A stretch of DNA of 64,000 nucleotides from Alphaproteobacteria bacterium (lineage in GTDB: Bacteria; Pseudomonadota; Alphaproteobacteria; Caulobacterales; Parvularculaceae): the NCBI GenBank assembly GCA_030433215.1, contig JAUIMC010000012.1, positions 1 through 64,000 on the forward strand. Reading direction: 5' to 3'. The notes beneath the pieces were generated by a model. It was given only the letters and a program-made list of their open reading frames with translations. It made no database searches and was not told where the DNA came from. The position numbers were made by a program, and so were the translations under genes. Below are positions 31,438 to 39,198 of the stretch, in pieces. The first letter of the stretch is position 1, and every line of letters begins with the position of its first letter.

Positions 31438-31512
31438 GGGCGCGTAGCTCAGCGGGAGAGCACTACGTTGACATCGTAGGGGTCACTGGTTCAATCCCAG
31501 TCGCGCCCACCA
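31438..31512 (+). tRNA. tRNA-Val (anticodon GAC)
   Basis: A complete 75-nt cloverleaf. The acceptor stem is GGGCGCG/CGCGCCC, the D arm is AGCTCAGCGGGAGAGC, the anticodon arm is CTACG-TTGACAT-CGTAG with anticodon GAC, and the T arm contains GGTTCAATCCC. CCA is encoded at the 3' end. Anticodon GAC reads the valine codons GUC and GUU. Confidence 0.97.
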
Positions 31513-31523
31513 TTCGCAGCTAG

Positions 31524-31544
31524 TTCGCCGAAGGCGAAATTTTT
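31524..31544 (+). terminator. Terminator of tRNA-Val
   Basis: TTCGCC-GAA-GGCGAA, then ATTTTT, 12 nt after the CCA end. A second hairpin, TTTTTAATCC-GGT-GGATTAAAAA (31540-31562), overlaps its T-run and may extend it. Confidence 0.65.
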
Positions 31545-31723
31545 AATCCGGTGGATTAAAAATAAGCGGAGAATGCCCCGGCAGGGGCCTTCGGCTTGGC
31601 AAGCCAGGTTATTACCAGACAATGTATAAACTAACGCGCGCGAAAGAAGCGAAGGCTGTCACGCCGAAGCTCTAGCGAAGGCGGACCCGAAAATCCGGCG
31701 ACTTCCAGCGCTCATCGCAAATA

Positions 31724-31751
31724 AAAAAGGCGTCCCGGAGGACGCCTTTTT
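31724..31751. terminator. Bidirectional Rho-independent terminator
   Basis: AAAAAGGCGTCC-CGGA-GGACGCCTTTTT has T-runs on both strands. On the reverse strand it ends the YbjN-like gene (31774-32505); on the forward strand it would stop read-through from the tRNA region. Confidence 0.88.
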
Positions 31752-31773
31752 CGAAAACGCATGTTCAGCGCAA

Positions 31774-32505
31774 TCAGTCTTTCAGATTGGAGATCTTGTT
31801 GCGCGGCGCGGTCTCGTCTTCGAGGAAGAAGCGGATCAGCTCCGCGCCCTGCTCGAAACCGTCCGCATGCTGATCGGACTGGTTGGAATAGCCGGTCTCT
31901 GCGCCGGTGATGTGGCCGAGCTGCTGACGGTTCAGATGCGAGGAGGACAGATCGCCTGCATAGCCTTCAAGGCTCACCGTCTGATGAGAGTTCGCAAGCT
32001 CCTTCGCATACATCTCGCTCAATAGGAGAAAGTTCACCAGCGACGAGGCGATATTGCCGCGCGGAATGCCGTAATCGGCGATGTCGTAGCGGCTGATATA
32101 GGCCGATCCCGCCTGGTCGACGCCGGCGGTCGCGAACGGATAGCGCGCGTTGAACGCCTGCACGGTCTGCGGATTGGCGGTCGTGTCCGAGAACAGCATC
32201 AGGGTCTGCATGCCGGCGCATTCCGCGCCCTGGCAAGCGGTGAAGAACATCACGAACTGCATGCTACCCGCGGCCGCATGGATATATTGCGCGCCGTTGG
32301 AAAGCTGGCCCACCTGCCACGGCATGCCGAGTTCGTTGAGCACCGGCCCCACGGTCTGGACGCTGAATTTGCGCACCACGCTCTCCGGATTGGAAAGCCC
32401 GCCGGAATTTTCGCCGGAGCCCATGCTGTTTTGCGCGCTCGCGCCGGAAATGCTGGATGCAAGCGCCATCGCTGCGGCGCCGATAAAGGCGGTAATCGGT
32501 TTCAT
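31774..32505 (-). CDS. YbjN-domain-like secreted protein
   Basis: The ATG at 32503-32505, preceded by GAGAGGGG, gives 243 residues with a signal peptide (ITAFIGAAAMALASSISGASA). The mature part has VVRKFSVQTVGPVLNELGMP, MQFVMFFTACQGAECAGMQ and ANPQTVQAFNARYPFATAGV, a pattern like the YbjN/bacterial sensory transduction regulator fold with its Cys-containing loop. YbjN-type proteins are poorly characterised; exported forms are common in alphaproteobacteria. Two cysteines lie four residues apart. It is monocistronic with a strong terminator at 31724-31751. Confidence 0.7.
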   Translation of the reverse strand: MKPITAFIGAAAMALASSISGASAQNSMGSGENSGGLSNPESVVRKFSVQTVGPVLNELGMPWQVGQLSNGAQYIHAAAGSMQFVMFFTACQGAECAGMQTLMLFSDTTANPQTVQAFNARYPFATAGVDQAGSAYISRYDIADYGIPRGNIASSLVNFLLLSEMYAKELANSHQTVSLEGYAGDLSSSHLNRQQLGHITGAETGYSNQSDQHADGFEQGAELIRFFLEDETAPRNKISNLKD

Positions 32506-32687
32506 GACCCCTCTCAATTTCCCCTAAGATACCCTAAGTCTGACAGACGGGGCCTCCCCCCGCCGGAAGAAGTGTAGGCGAAAAGCGCCGTGACGGCCAG
32601 AGCGGGACCAGCCCCGCCCTTGCGCTGGCGGTTTCGCCCATGTTTTCAGGTGACTTTCGGCCTAAGCCGTGGTTTAGCCGGGCGCTT

Positions 32688-34190
32688 ATGGACAAGAGAC
32701 CCACCAGAAACGATCGCCGCCCCAATTTCGCGAAATCAGACCGCGCGAAACCCGACCGCCCGAAATCCGGACGCCCCCAATTCGAGCGCCAGAAGGGACC
32801 GCGGGATGCGGAGGCAAGACCGCCGCGCGAGCGCGGAAAAGACGAAGACGGCGCTCCCAAGCGCGCTCGTCCGCTTTCGACCATGGCGGGCGTCGAGGCG
32901 CGCCGCGCCGTTCTGGAAATTCTCGACCGGGTGTGGGAGGGCGCGCCGCTTGACGAGGCGATCGCCAAGACCCGGCCCTTCGAACATCTCGAGGGCCCGG
33001 ACCGGGGCTTCGCCCGTCTTCTCGCAACGGAAACTCTGCGGCGCCGGGGCGCGCTCGATCATTTGCTCGGCGAATTTCTCGACCGGCCCCTGCCGAAAAA
33101 ATCGGCCCGGGTCATGGATATCCTGCGCATCGCCGCCGCGCAGCTCCTCATCCTCGGAACGCCGGCGCACGCCGCGGTTTCCACTTCCGTCGAACTCGCC
33201 AATGAGCGCGGCGAAACCCAGGGCTATGCGAAGCTCATCAACGCCATTGCCCGCAAAATCGCGGACGCCGGCAAGGAAGCGCTAGAAAAGATCCCCGCAC
33301 GGACGGATACGCCCTCCTGGATGTGGCGCGCCTGGGAGCGCCAGTTCGGCCCCGTCGCCGCCAAGGCCATCGCCGAGGCCCACCGCGAAATCCCGCCCCT
33401 CGATCTCACCTTCAAGCCCGGCGAAGACATCGACGCATGGCTCGCGCGGTTTAAAGAAGCCGGGCTTGACGCCAAACCGCTCGCCATGGGCGGCGCGCGC
33501 CTGTCCCATGCCGGCGACGTCACCGCCCTTCCCGGTTTCGAGGACGGCGCCTGGTGGGTGCAGGACGCGGCGGCGAGCCTGCCCGCAAAACTCCTCGGAG
33601 ACCTTGACGGCAAGACCGTGTTCGATCTGTGCGCCGCCCCCGGCGGCAAGACGCTGCAGCTTGCAGCGGCGGGCGCGAAAGTCACCGCTGTCGACAAATC
33701 CGGCGCGCGCATGGAGCGCGTCAGCGAAAACCTCGTCCGGACGAAACTGACGGCGGACATCATCGAGGACGACGCCCTGCGCTTCAGACCGGCGGAGAAA
33801 GCCGACGCCATCCTGCTCGACGCGCCCTGCACGGCGACGGGCACGATCCGGCGCCATCCCGACATTCCCTGGTCGAAAGGCGAAACCGCGCTCACGGCGC
33901 TTGCAGAGCTTCAGTCAAAGATGATCGACCATGCCCTGGCGCTCCTCAAACCCGGCGGGCTTCTCGTCTATTGCGTCTGCTCGCTCCAGCGCGAGGAAGG
34001 CGAGCGCCAGATCAAGGCGGCGCTCGCCCGCCATGCGGAAGTCGAGCGGGTTCCCGTCACGGCGGCGGAGATCGGCGGCCTCGACAAGGCCGTCACCCGC
34101 GACGGCGACATGCGCACCCTGCCCTCCATGCTGGCCGGCGAAGGCGGCATGGACGGCTTCTTCGCCGCCCGGCTGCGCCTCAAGCGTTAA
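32688..34190 (+). CDS. rsmB: 16S rRNA (cytosine-967-C5)-methyltransferase, RsmB/Sun family
   Basis: The ATG at 32688 gives 500 residues; the track adds 16 more. An N-terminal basic, disordered extension (about 60 residues of RPK/RPQ-type repeats) precedes the NusB-like RNA-binding domain. The methyltransferase domain has FDLCAAPGGKTLQLAAAG as motif I, AILLDAPCTATGTIRRHPD and LLVYCVCSLQREEGERQ with the two catalytic cysteines. It methylates C967 of 16S rRNA. The N-terminal extension is longer than in E. coli RsmB and may bind RNA. Confidence 0.9.
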   Translation: MDKRPTRNDRRPNFAKSDRAKPDRPKSGRPQFERQKGPRDAEARPPRERGKDEDGAPKRARPLSTMAGVEARRAVLEILDRVWEGAPLDEAIAKTRPFEHLEGPDRGFARLLATETLRRRGALDHLLGEFLDRPLPKKSARVMDILRIAAAQLLILGTPAHAAVSTSVELANERGETQGYAKLINAIARKIADAGKEALEKIPARTDTPSWMWRAWERQFGPVAAKAIAEAHREIPPLDLTFKPGEDIDAWLARFKEAGLDAKPLAMGGARLSHAGDVTALPGFEDGAWWVQDAAASLPAKLLGDLDGKTVFDLCAAPGGKTLQLAAAGAKVTAVDKSGARMERVSENLVRTKLTADIIEDDALRFRPAEKADAILLDAPCTATGTIRRHPDIPWSKGETALTALAELQSKMIDHALALLKPGGLLVYCVCSLQREEGERQIKAALARHAEVERVPVTAAEIGGLDKAVTRDGDMRTLPSMLAGEGGMDGFFAARLRLKR

Positions 34191-34270
34191 CGGTTGGAAA
34201 ACCTTTCAATATAAACCATTTAGCGGCTCCGCCGGGGCGCCGATTTTCGCCGATTCCGGTCCGAATCCCC

Positions 34271-34299
34271 TTGATTGCGGGCCCAGCGGCCCCGATATT
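34271..34299 (+). promoter_or_regulatory. Candidate sigma70 promoter for the BI-1 family gene
   Basis: TTGATT (34271-34276), 17-nt spacer, GATATT (34294-34299). The resulting leader contains a strong hairpin, GAAGGCGGCC-TTCCG-GGCCGCCCTTC (34312-34337), with one bulge. Confidence 0.4.
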
Positions 34300-34389
34300 G
34301 TCACTTGCAGCGAAGGCGGCCTTCCGGGCCGCCCTTCTCAGTTTGGCCAATTTCGCTTTGGCATAGGGAACCGAAAGGACAGGCGGCAC

Positions 34390-35118
34390 ATGAACGAACC
34401 TCGCAGACAATTTGGCGGCGCCATTCCGCGCGCCGGCGGCGTCGAAATCGATGAGGGTCTGCGCCAATACATGCTGGGCGTTTACAACTATATGGCGCTC
34501 GGCGTGGCGGCCACGGGCCTTTTCTCGATGTTTATCGCGAGCAATCCGTCCCTGATGATGGCGATCATGACGACGCCGCTGAAATGGGTCGGCTTTATCG
34601 GCATTCTCGGCCTTGGCTGGTTTGCCCCCCGCGTCATCATGAACGGCTCCAAGGTCGCGGCGCACGCCATGTTCTGGGTCTACGCCGCGCTCTGGGGCGT
34701 GATGATCGCGCCGATGCTGTTTGTTTTCCAGCAGCAGGGCGCCGCGGTCGAGATCTACAAGGCGTTCTTCATCACGGCCTCGGTCTTCGGCGCCGTGAGC
34801 CTTTACGGCTATACGACAAAGCGTAATCTTTCCGCCTTCGCCCAGTTCTTCTTCATGGCGACGGTCGGGCTTCTGATCGCCATTGTCGTCAACGTGATCT
34901 TCTTCCAGAGCGAGCTGATGAGCCTCATCACCTCGTGCCTGGTTGTTCTCGTCTTCTCCGGCATCACCGCCTGGGAAACGCAGGCCATCAAGTCGTTTTA
35001 CCAACAAGGCAGCGCCATGAACGAGCGCACGGCGATCATGGGCGCTTTCATGCTCTATGGCTCCTTCGTGACGCTGTTCATTCACATCCTCAACATTCTC
35101 GGCATCATGCGCGACTAG
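34390..35118 (+). CDS. Bax inhibitor-1 / YccA family membrane protein
   Basis: 242 residues with seven hydrophobic segments. RQYMLGVYNYMALGVAATGL and the terminal ERTAIMGAFMLYGSFVTLFI, with TAWETQAIKSFYQQ between TM segments 6 and 7, are hallmarks of the TMBIM/YccA family. Some members leak Ca2+ in a pH-dependent manner and, in E. coli, YccA modulates FtsH. The N-terminal tail (NEPRRQFGGAIPRAGGVEID) is cytoplasmic. It is monocistronic, with a terminator 25 nt after the stop. Confidence 0.9.
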   Translation: MNEPRRQFGGAIPRAGGVEIDEGLRQYMLGVYNYMALGVAATGLFSMFIASNPSLMMAIMTTPLKWVGFIGILGLGWFAPRVIMNGSKVAAHAMFWVYAALWGVMIAPMLFVFQQQGAAVEIYKAFFITASVFGAVSLYGYTTKRNLSAFAQFFFMATVGLLIAIVVNVIFFQSELMSLITSCLVVLVFSGITAWETQAIKSFYQQGSAMNERTAIMGAFMLYGSFVTLFIHILNILGIMRD

Positions 35119-35142
35119 GCTGAGGAAAAATCAGGACAGGAG

Positions 35143-35169
35143 AAAGCCCCGCTCCGGCGGGGCTTTTTC
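35143..35169 (+). terminator. Rho-independent terminator of the BI-1 family gene
   Basis: AAAGCCCCGC-TCC-GGCGGGGCTTTTT, a GC-rich stem followed by T residues. Confidence 0.8.
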
Positions 35170-35223
35170 TTTACAGCGCCTTCCTCGGGCGGGATGATCG
35201 CATCAAAAGAGGAGACGCATCCC

Positions 35224-36087
35224 ATGACCGATCTGCCGACGCCGCTCGTTTCCACCGACTGGCTCGCCGACCATCTCGGCGCGCCCGATCTCGTCATTCT
35301 CGATTGCACCACGGTTCAGGAAGAAACGCCCGACGGCTCCTACGCCTTTGTCGCGGGCCGCACATCCTATGACGACGCGCATATCCCCGGCTCCGTCTTC
35401 TGCGACGTTCTGGGGACCCTCGGCGACAAGGACGATCCGCGGCCCCTGATGATGCCGAAGCCGAACGCCTTCAAGGCGGCGATAGAGGCGCTCGGCGTCG
35501 GGGACGACAGCGCCGTCGTTCTTTATGACCGCGGCATCGGAAGCTGGGCGGCGCGCGTCTGGTGGAGCCTGAAAAGCTACGGCTTCGACAGGGCCGCGGT
35601 GCTCGACGGCGGCTTCAAGAAATGGACGGCCGAGGCCCGGCCTGTTTCCGACGCCGCCCCGGAGATCAGCCCCGCGACCTTCACGCCCCATTACCGGCCC
35701 GACAGGATCGTCTCAAAGGAAGACGTCCTGAACGCCATCGAGAGCGGCGGCGCAACGCTGGTTCATTCCCTCTCGCATAAAGAATTCACCGGCGAGGCGG
35801 CGCCCATGCCGCGCGCAGGCCGCATCAAGGGCTCGATCAACGCGCCGGCCTCGTCGCTCGTCGATCCCGACACCGGGGCCTATCTGCCGCAGGAGAAGCT
35901 CGCAGCGCATTTCGACGCGGCAGGCGCCCGCAAAAGCCAGCGCGTCATCACCTATTGCGGCGGCGGCGTCGCAGCCTGCAACAACGCGCTGGCGCTGACC
36001 GCGCTCGGCTTTGACGACGTCGCCGTTTACGACGGCTCCCTCGCGGAATGGACCGCCGATCCGGACGCGCCCATGGAAACCGGCTGA
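35224..36087 (+). CDS. Sulfurtransferase with tandem rhodanese domains (3-mercaptopyruvate sulfurtransferase-like)
   Basis: The ATG at 35224, after GAGGAGACGCATCCC, gives 287 residues with two rhodanese domains. The first, inactive domain has HIPGSVFCDVLGTLGDKDDP, and the second carries the active-site loop RVITYCGGGVAACNNAL, where the Cys accepts the persulfide. The CGGGVA loop differs from both CGSGVTA (mercaptopyruvate type) and CRKGVT (thiosulfate type), so the donor is uncertain. No signal peptide is seen. Its neighbours are unrelated, and the 89-nt gap after it has no clear terminator. Confidence 0.9.
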   Translation: MTDLPTPLVSTDWLADHLGAPDLVILDCTTVQEETPDGSYAFVAGRTSYDDAHIPGSVFCDVLGTLGDKDDPRPLMMPKPNAFKAAIEALGVGDDSAVVLYDRGIGSWAARVWWSLKSYGFDRAAVLDGGFKKWTAEARPVSDAAPEISPATFTPHYRPDRIVSKEDVLNAIESGGATLVHSLSHKEFTGEAAPMPRAGRIKGSINAPASSLVDPDTGAYLPQEKLAAHFDAAGARKSQRVITYCGGGVAACNNALALTALGFDDVAVYDGSLAEWTADPDAPMETG

Positions 36088-36176
36088 TCGTCGCCAATGC
36101 GACAATCGCATATGTGACAGGGCGTCATGAAATTGAGATTTGCGGCGCGCCGTGACGGTCTCTATTTTCGCTTTCC

Positions 36177-37406
36177 ATGTCAGTCAGAGATTGTTTCGAC
36201 TTGCCCATTACAGGCGCCTGCGCCGAGGCGGCCCGCGCCTATGACGCGTATGTGCGCGAATTCCTCAGCTACGGGCCGGACCTGCGCGCGATCTTCGACG
36301 TGGCCGGCGCCAACCCGCAAGCCCCCCTCCTCAACGCGCACGCCGCGAGCCTTCACATGGCCTTCGAAGGCGCCGAAGGCTGGACCACCGCCGCGCCCTA
36401 TCTCGAAAACATGCGCGCCGCGCGCGCGGCCGGAACCGAACGCGAGCGGCTTTTCTGCGACGCCGTTGAAGCACAGGCGAACCACGATTTCGCGCGCGCC
36501 ATGCGCGCTCTCGACGAGCTTACGGTGCGCTGGCCGGCGGATTTATGCGCCCTGAAATGGGGCCAGTATCACGCCTTCAATCTCGGTCATGCGCCTGCGC
36601 TTCTGCGCTTCGGCGAACGCGCGCGCATCGTTCATGAAGGAACGCCCTACGCCCACGGCATGACCGCCTTCGCGCTCGAACAGAACCACCGCCTCGGCGA
36701 GGCGGAGGAGGAGGGCCTTAAAGCCAGCGAGATCGCCCTTGACGACGCCTGGGCCCATCACGCCGTCGCCCATGTCATGGAGACGCAAGGGCGCGCCCGC
36801 GAAGGCGCGCGCTGGCTCGATCATTGCGCCCATACATGGGACGCCAAGGGCGTCTTCATCCGCGATCATAATTACTGGCATGCCGCGCTCTTCCGCCTTT
36901 CACTGGGGCGCGAGGACGACGCGCTTGCGATCTATGACGAAAAGCTGTGGGGCGCATGGCCGGAATTTCCGCAGGAGCAGATCGGCGCCGTTTCCATGCT
37001 GTGGCGGCTCGAACTGCGCGGCGCCGATGTGGGGCCGCGCTGGGCGCCGGTCGTCGAGCAAGTACGCGCGCGCGCCGAAGACCATATCTTCCCGTTTCAC
37101 GATCTCCATTATCTTTATGCGCTCGCCCGCGCCGGCGAACCGGGCGAGGCCGAGCGCTTCATCGCGTCCCTGAAACGAAAAACGGAGATCGCGCTCAATC
37201 CCGTCTGGGCGGAAACCTGCGTTCCGGCGGCCGAGGCCCTCGCGGCTTTCGCGCGCGGCAAGCACGAACAGGCGGCGCAAGCCTTAGGCCCGCTCCTCAA
37301 CGATCTTCACCGCATCGGCGGCAGCCATGCCCAACGGCATGTGTTCGTGGAGACTTATGAAGCGTGTCTGGCGGAAGACAATCAACAGACGCGCGACGCC
37401 CTTTAA
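36177..37406 (+). CDS. TPR protein of the tetratricopeptide repeat 38 (TTC38) family
   Basis: 409 residues composed of helical pairs. TERERLFCDAVEAQANHDFA, HAPALLRFGERARIVHEGTP, FALEQNHRLGEAEEEGLKAS, AHHAVAHVMETQGRAREGAR and DHNYWHAALFRLSLGREDDA are TPR-like units in the order found in TTC38-family proteins. The HVMETQGR and HNYWHAA elements are the conserved core. No enzyme function is known for this family; it is expected to act as a scaffold in the cytoplasm. The gene stands apart, with a palindromic intergenic element after it. Confidence 0.8.
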   Translation: MSVRDCFDLPITGACAEAARAYDAYVREFLSYGPDLRAIFDVAGANPQAPLLNAHAASLHMAFEGAEGWTTAAPYLENMRAARAAGTERERLFCDAVEAQANHDFARAMRALDELTVRWPADLCALKWGQYHAFNLGHAPALLRFGERARIVHEGTPYAHGMTAFALEQNHRLGEAEEEGLKASEIALDDAWAHHAVAHVMETQGRAREGARWLDHCAHTWDAKGVFIRDHNYWHAALFRLSLGREDDALAIYDEKLWGAWPEFPQEQIGAVSMLWRLELRGADVGPRWAPVVEQVRARAEDHIFPFHDLHYLYALARAGEPGEAERFIASLKRKTEIALNPVWAETCVPAAEALAAFARGKHEQAAQALGPLLNDLHRIGGSHAQRHVFVETYEACLAEDNQQTRDAL

Positions 37407-37424
37407 TCTTCAAAACCCTCAACA

Positions 37425-37510
37425 CCGCTCATTCCCGCGAAAGCGGGAATCCAGAAAAAAGCGCCACCGCCTGAGGCAAAATGGATCCCCGCTTTCGCGG
37501 GGATGAGCGG
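37425..37510. repeat. Paired palindromic intergenic element, BIME-like (copy A)
   Basis: 86 bp bounded by CCGCTCAT and ATGAGCGG. It contains two hairpins, ATTCCCGCGAAAGCGGGAAT and ATCCCCGCTTTCGCGGGGAT, facing each other around a 27-nt middle. It lies between two convergent genes, and the same outer ends recur at 39100-39186. Repetitive elements of the form ATTCCCGCGAAAGCGGGAAT are widespread in proteobacteria. Confidence 0.85.
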
Positions 37511-37520
37511 ATAACAACGC

Positions 37521-37865
37521 TTACGTCGCGAGTTTCAGCTTCTGGCGGTCGAAGATTTTCAGGACCTGCGCCAGATCGTGCCCGCGCTTCAAAATCGCGC
37601 CGGACATGGAAACGACCACCCAGGCGCCCTGCTTCTTCGACAGCGCCGGACGCTTTTCGATCCGGTAGATCGGCAGCTCCGAGGCGCGCCGGAAGATCGA
37701 GAACACCGCCGCGTCCTTCAAATGGTCGATGGCGTAGTCGCGCCATTCCCCGGCGGCGACGAAATAGCCATAGACGGAAAGGATGCGGGTCAGTTCACTG
37801 CGCGTGAACGCCACCGGTTCGGGGCGCGGCTTTGCGGGCTGGGGCGCTGGGCTGAGGCTTCGCAT
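37521..37865 (-). CDS. DUF2794 domain protein
   Basis: The ATG at 37863-37865 gives 114 residues. The conserved core is VAFTRSELTRILSVYGYFVA, AGEWRDYAIDHLKDAAVFSI, ASELPIYRIEKRPALSKKQG and AWVVVSMSGAILKRGHDLAQ. DUF2794 is a single-domain family specific to alphaproteobacteria with no known function. A TTAA-N7-TTAA box lies 82 nt upstream of this start, suggesting CtrA control. It is convergent with the TTC38-like gene. Confidence 0.85.
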   Translation of the reverse strand: MRSLSPAPQPAKPRPEPVAFTRSELTRILSVYGYFVAAGEWRDYAIDHLKDAAVFSIFRRASELPIYRIEKRPALSKKQGAWVVVSMSGAILKRGHDLAQVLKIFDRQKLKLAT

Positions 37866-37946
37866 TGGGGCAAGCATCGCGCGCGCGGGGCGCGCCCGCA
37901 AGCGTAAAATCCCTTCTGCGGCGCGGAATCGCGGGGAAAATCATCC

Positions 37947-37961
37947 TTAAAATCGCCTTAA
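37947..37961 (-). promoter_or_regulatory. Candidate CtrA-binding box upstream of the DUF2794 gene
   Basis: TTAA-N7-TTAA exactly (37947-37961) in the 294-nt gap upstream of DUF2794. CtrA recognises TTAA-N7-TTAA in Caulobacter. The rest of this gap shows no gene or clear promoter. Confidence 0.45.
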
Positions 37962-38159
37962 TTGGTCCCTCTCCACGCCCCAATCCGGCGTCAGTTTCAA
38001 TCGGCCGGGCGGGCGGCTCGGCCGGAATTTCCGGTTTTAACCATCGCCCCCAGCCCCCGGGAGATTTGGCCTCCGCCCGTCCGGCATATTCTTCTTCCCC
38101 CTCCTGAGTGACGCCCCCTTACTTGACGGCCCAGGCGAGCCTTGTGAAAGGCTCAGGCC

Positions 38160-39092
38160 ATGAGCCCCGTCATCACCATCGCCCTGCCCGTCTTCGCGGT
38201 CATCGCCGCCGGCTTTCTCGCCGGCCGCACGAAAATGCTGAGCGCCGCCGATTCGGACGTCCTCAACAAATTCGTTTTCCGCTTCACCATGCCCGCCGCC
38301 CTGTTCGGGCTGACGGCGGGCGCGACGCCGCCCGGCGAAAAAGAGCTCGCCGTCGCGCTCTCCTATCTCGCCGGCGCCTTTGCCGCGCTTCTCACGGGCT
38401 ATTTTCTTTCCCAACGGCTTTTCAAGCTGTCGAAACAGGAAGCGGGCGCCCATGCGCTGACATCGACATTAGGCAATGCGGTGTTTCTCGGCCTGCCCAT
38501 TGCGCTCAACATCGAAGGCTGGGCGAAGCCATTCGTCTCCTCCATGCTGCTCGAAGGCACGATCGTCATCGCTATCGCCACCGCGCTGATCTCGCCGCGC
38601 AAGGAAGAGGGCCACGCCCTGGCGCGCGCCGCGGCCTTCGTCACCGGACCGCTGAAAAACCCGCTGATCCTCGGCCTCCTTCTCGGCTTTCTCTATTCGG
38701 CGCTCGGCGTCCCCTTCGAGCCGCCGGTCGAAACCTTCTTCGACATTCTGGGGCGCGCGGCGGGACCGACGGCGCTGTTCTCCCTCGGCGTCTTTCTGGC
38801 GACGCATCAATTTCCGGCGGTCAACGCCGTCGCCGGGCGGGTGAGCCTCATCGCCGCGACGAAAATGGTGTTGCTGCCTACAGTGGCGCTGACAACCGCC
38901 GCGCTCCTCGGCGTCAGCGATCCCGATTACTGGGGCGCGCTGGCGCTGTTCGTGCTGGTGCCGTCGGGCGTCGGCTGCTTCGTCATCGTCAGCCAATATG
39001 GTGTTTATAAGAGCGAGACCGCAGCGGCCATCGCCACCACGATGATGCTGTCAGTGCTGACGGTTTCGGGCGTGCTGGTGGTGTTTGGGTAA
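38160..39092 (+). CDS. AEC family transporter
   Basis: 310 residues with about ten hydrophobic segments in two halves separated by a loop, as in the auxin efflux carrier (AEC) family. Start: ITIALPVFAVIAAGFLAGRT. The region ALTSTLGNAVFLGLPIALNI carries the conserved N-x-x-F-(L/I)-G-(L/I)-P motif of AEC proteins, and the second half has KNPLILGLLLGFLYSALGVP and LVPSGVGCFVIVSQYGVYKS. Bacterial members move organic acids such as malate or malonate. It is monocistronic and followed directly by a BIME-like element. Confidence 0.88.
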   Translation: MSPVITIALPVFAVIAAGFLAGRTKMLSAADSDVLNKFVFRFTMPAALFGLTAGATPPGEKELAVALSYLAGAFAALLTGYFLSQRLFKLSKQEAGAHALTSTLGNAVFLGLPIALNIEGWAKPFVSSMLLEGTIVIAIATALISPRKEEGHALARAAAFVTGPLKNPLILGLLLGFLYSALGVPFEPPVETFFDILGRAAGPTALFSLGVFLATHQFPAVNAVAGRVSLIAATKMVLLPTVALTTAALLGVSDPDYWGALALFVLVPSGVGCFVIVSQYGVYKSETAAAIATTMMLSVLTVSGVLVVFG

Positions 39093-39099
39093 AGAAACA

Positions 39100-39186
39100 C
39101 CGCTCATTCCGGCGAAAGCCGGAATCTCGTACCGCAGATTGCCAACCCAAATTGGAAAAGATCCCGGCTTTCGCCGGGATGAGCGG
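39100..39186. repeat. Paired palindromic intergenic element, BIME-like (copy B)
   Basis: 87 bp with the same outer ends as copy A (CCGCTCAT and ATGAGCGG) and hairpins ATTCCGGCGAAAGCCGGAAT and ATCCCGGCTTTCGCCGGGAT. It sits in the gap between the AEC transporter and the convergent hisS gene. Stems in A and B differ by compensating changes, as expected if structure is conserved. Confidence 0.85.
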
Positions 39187-39198
39187 AGAGGATGCTTA

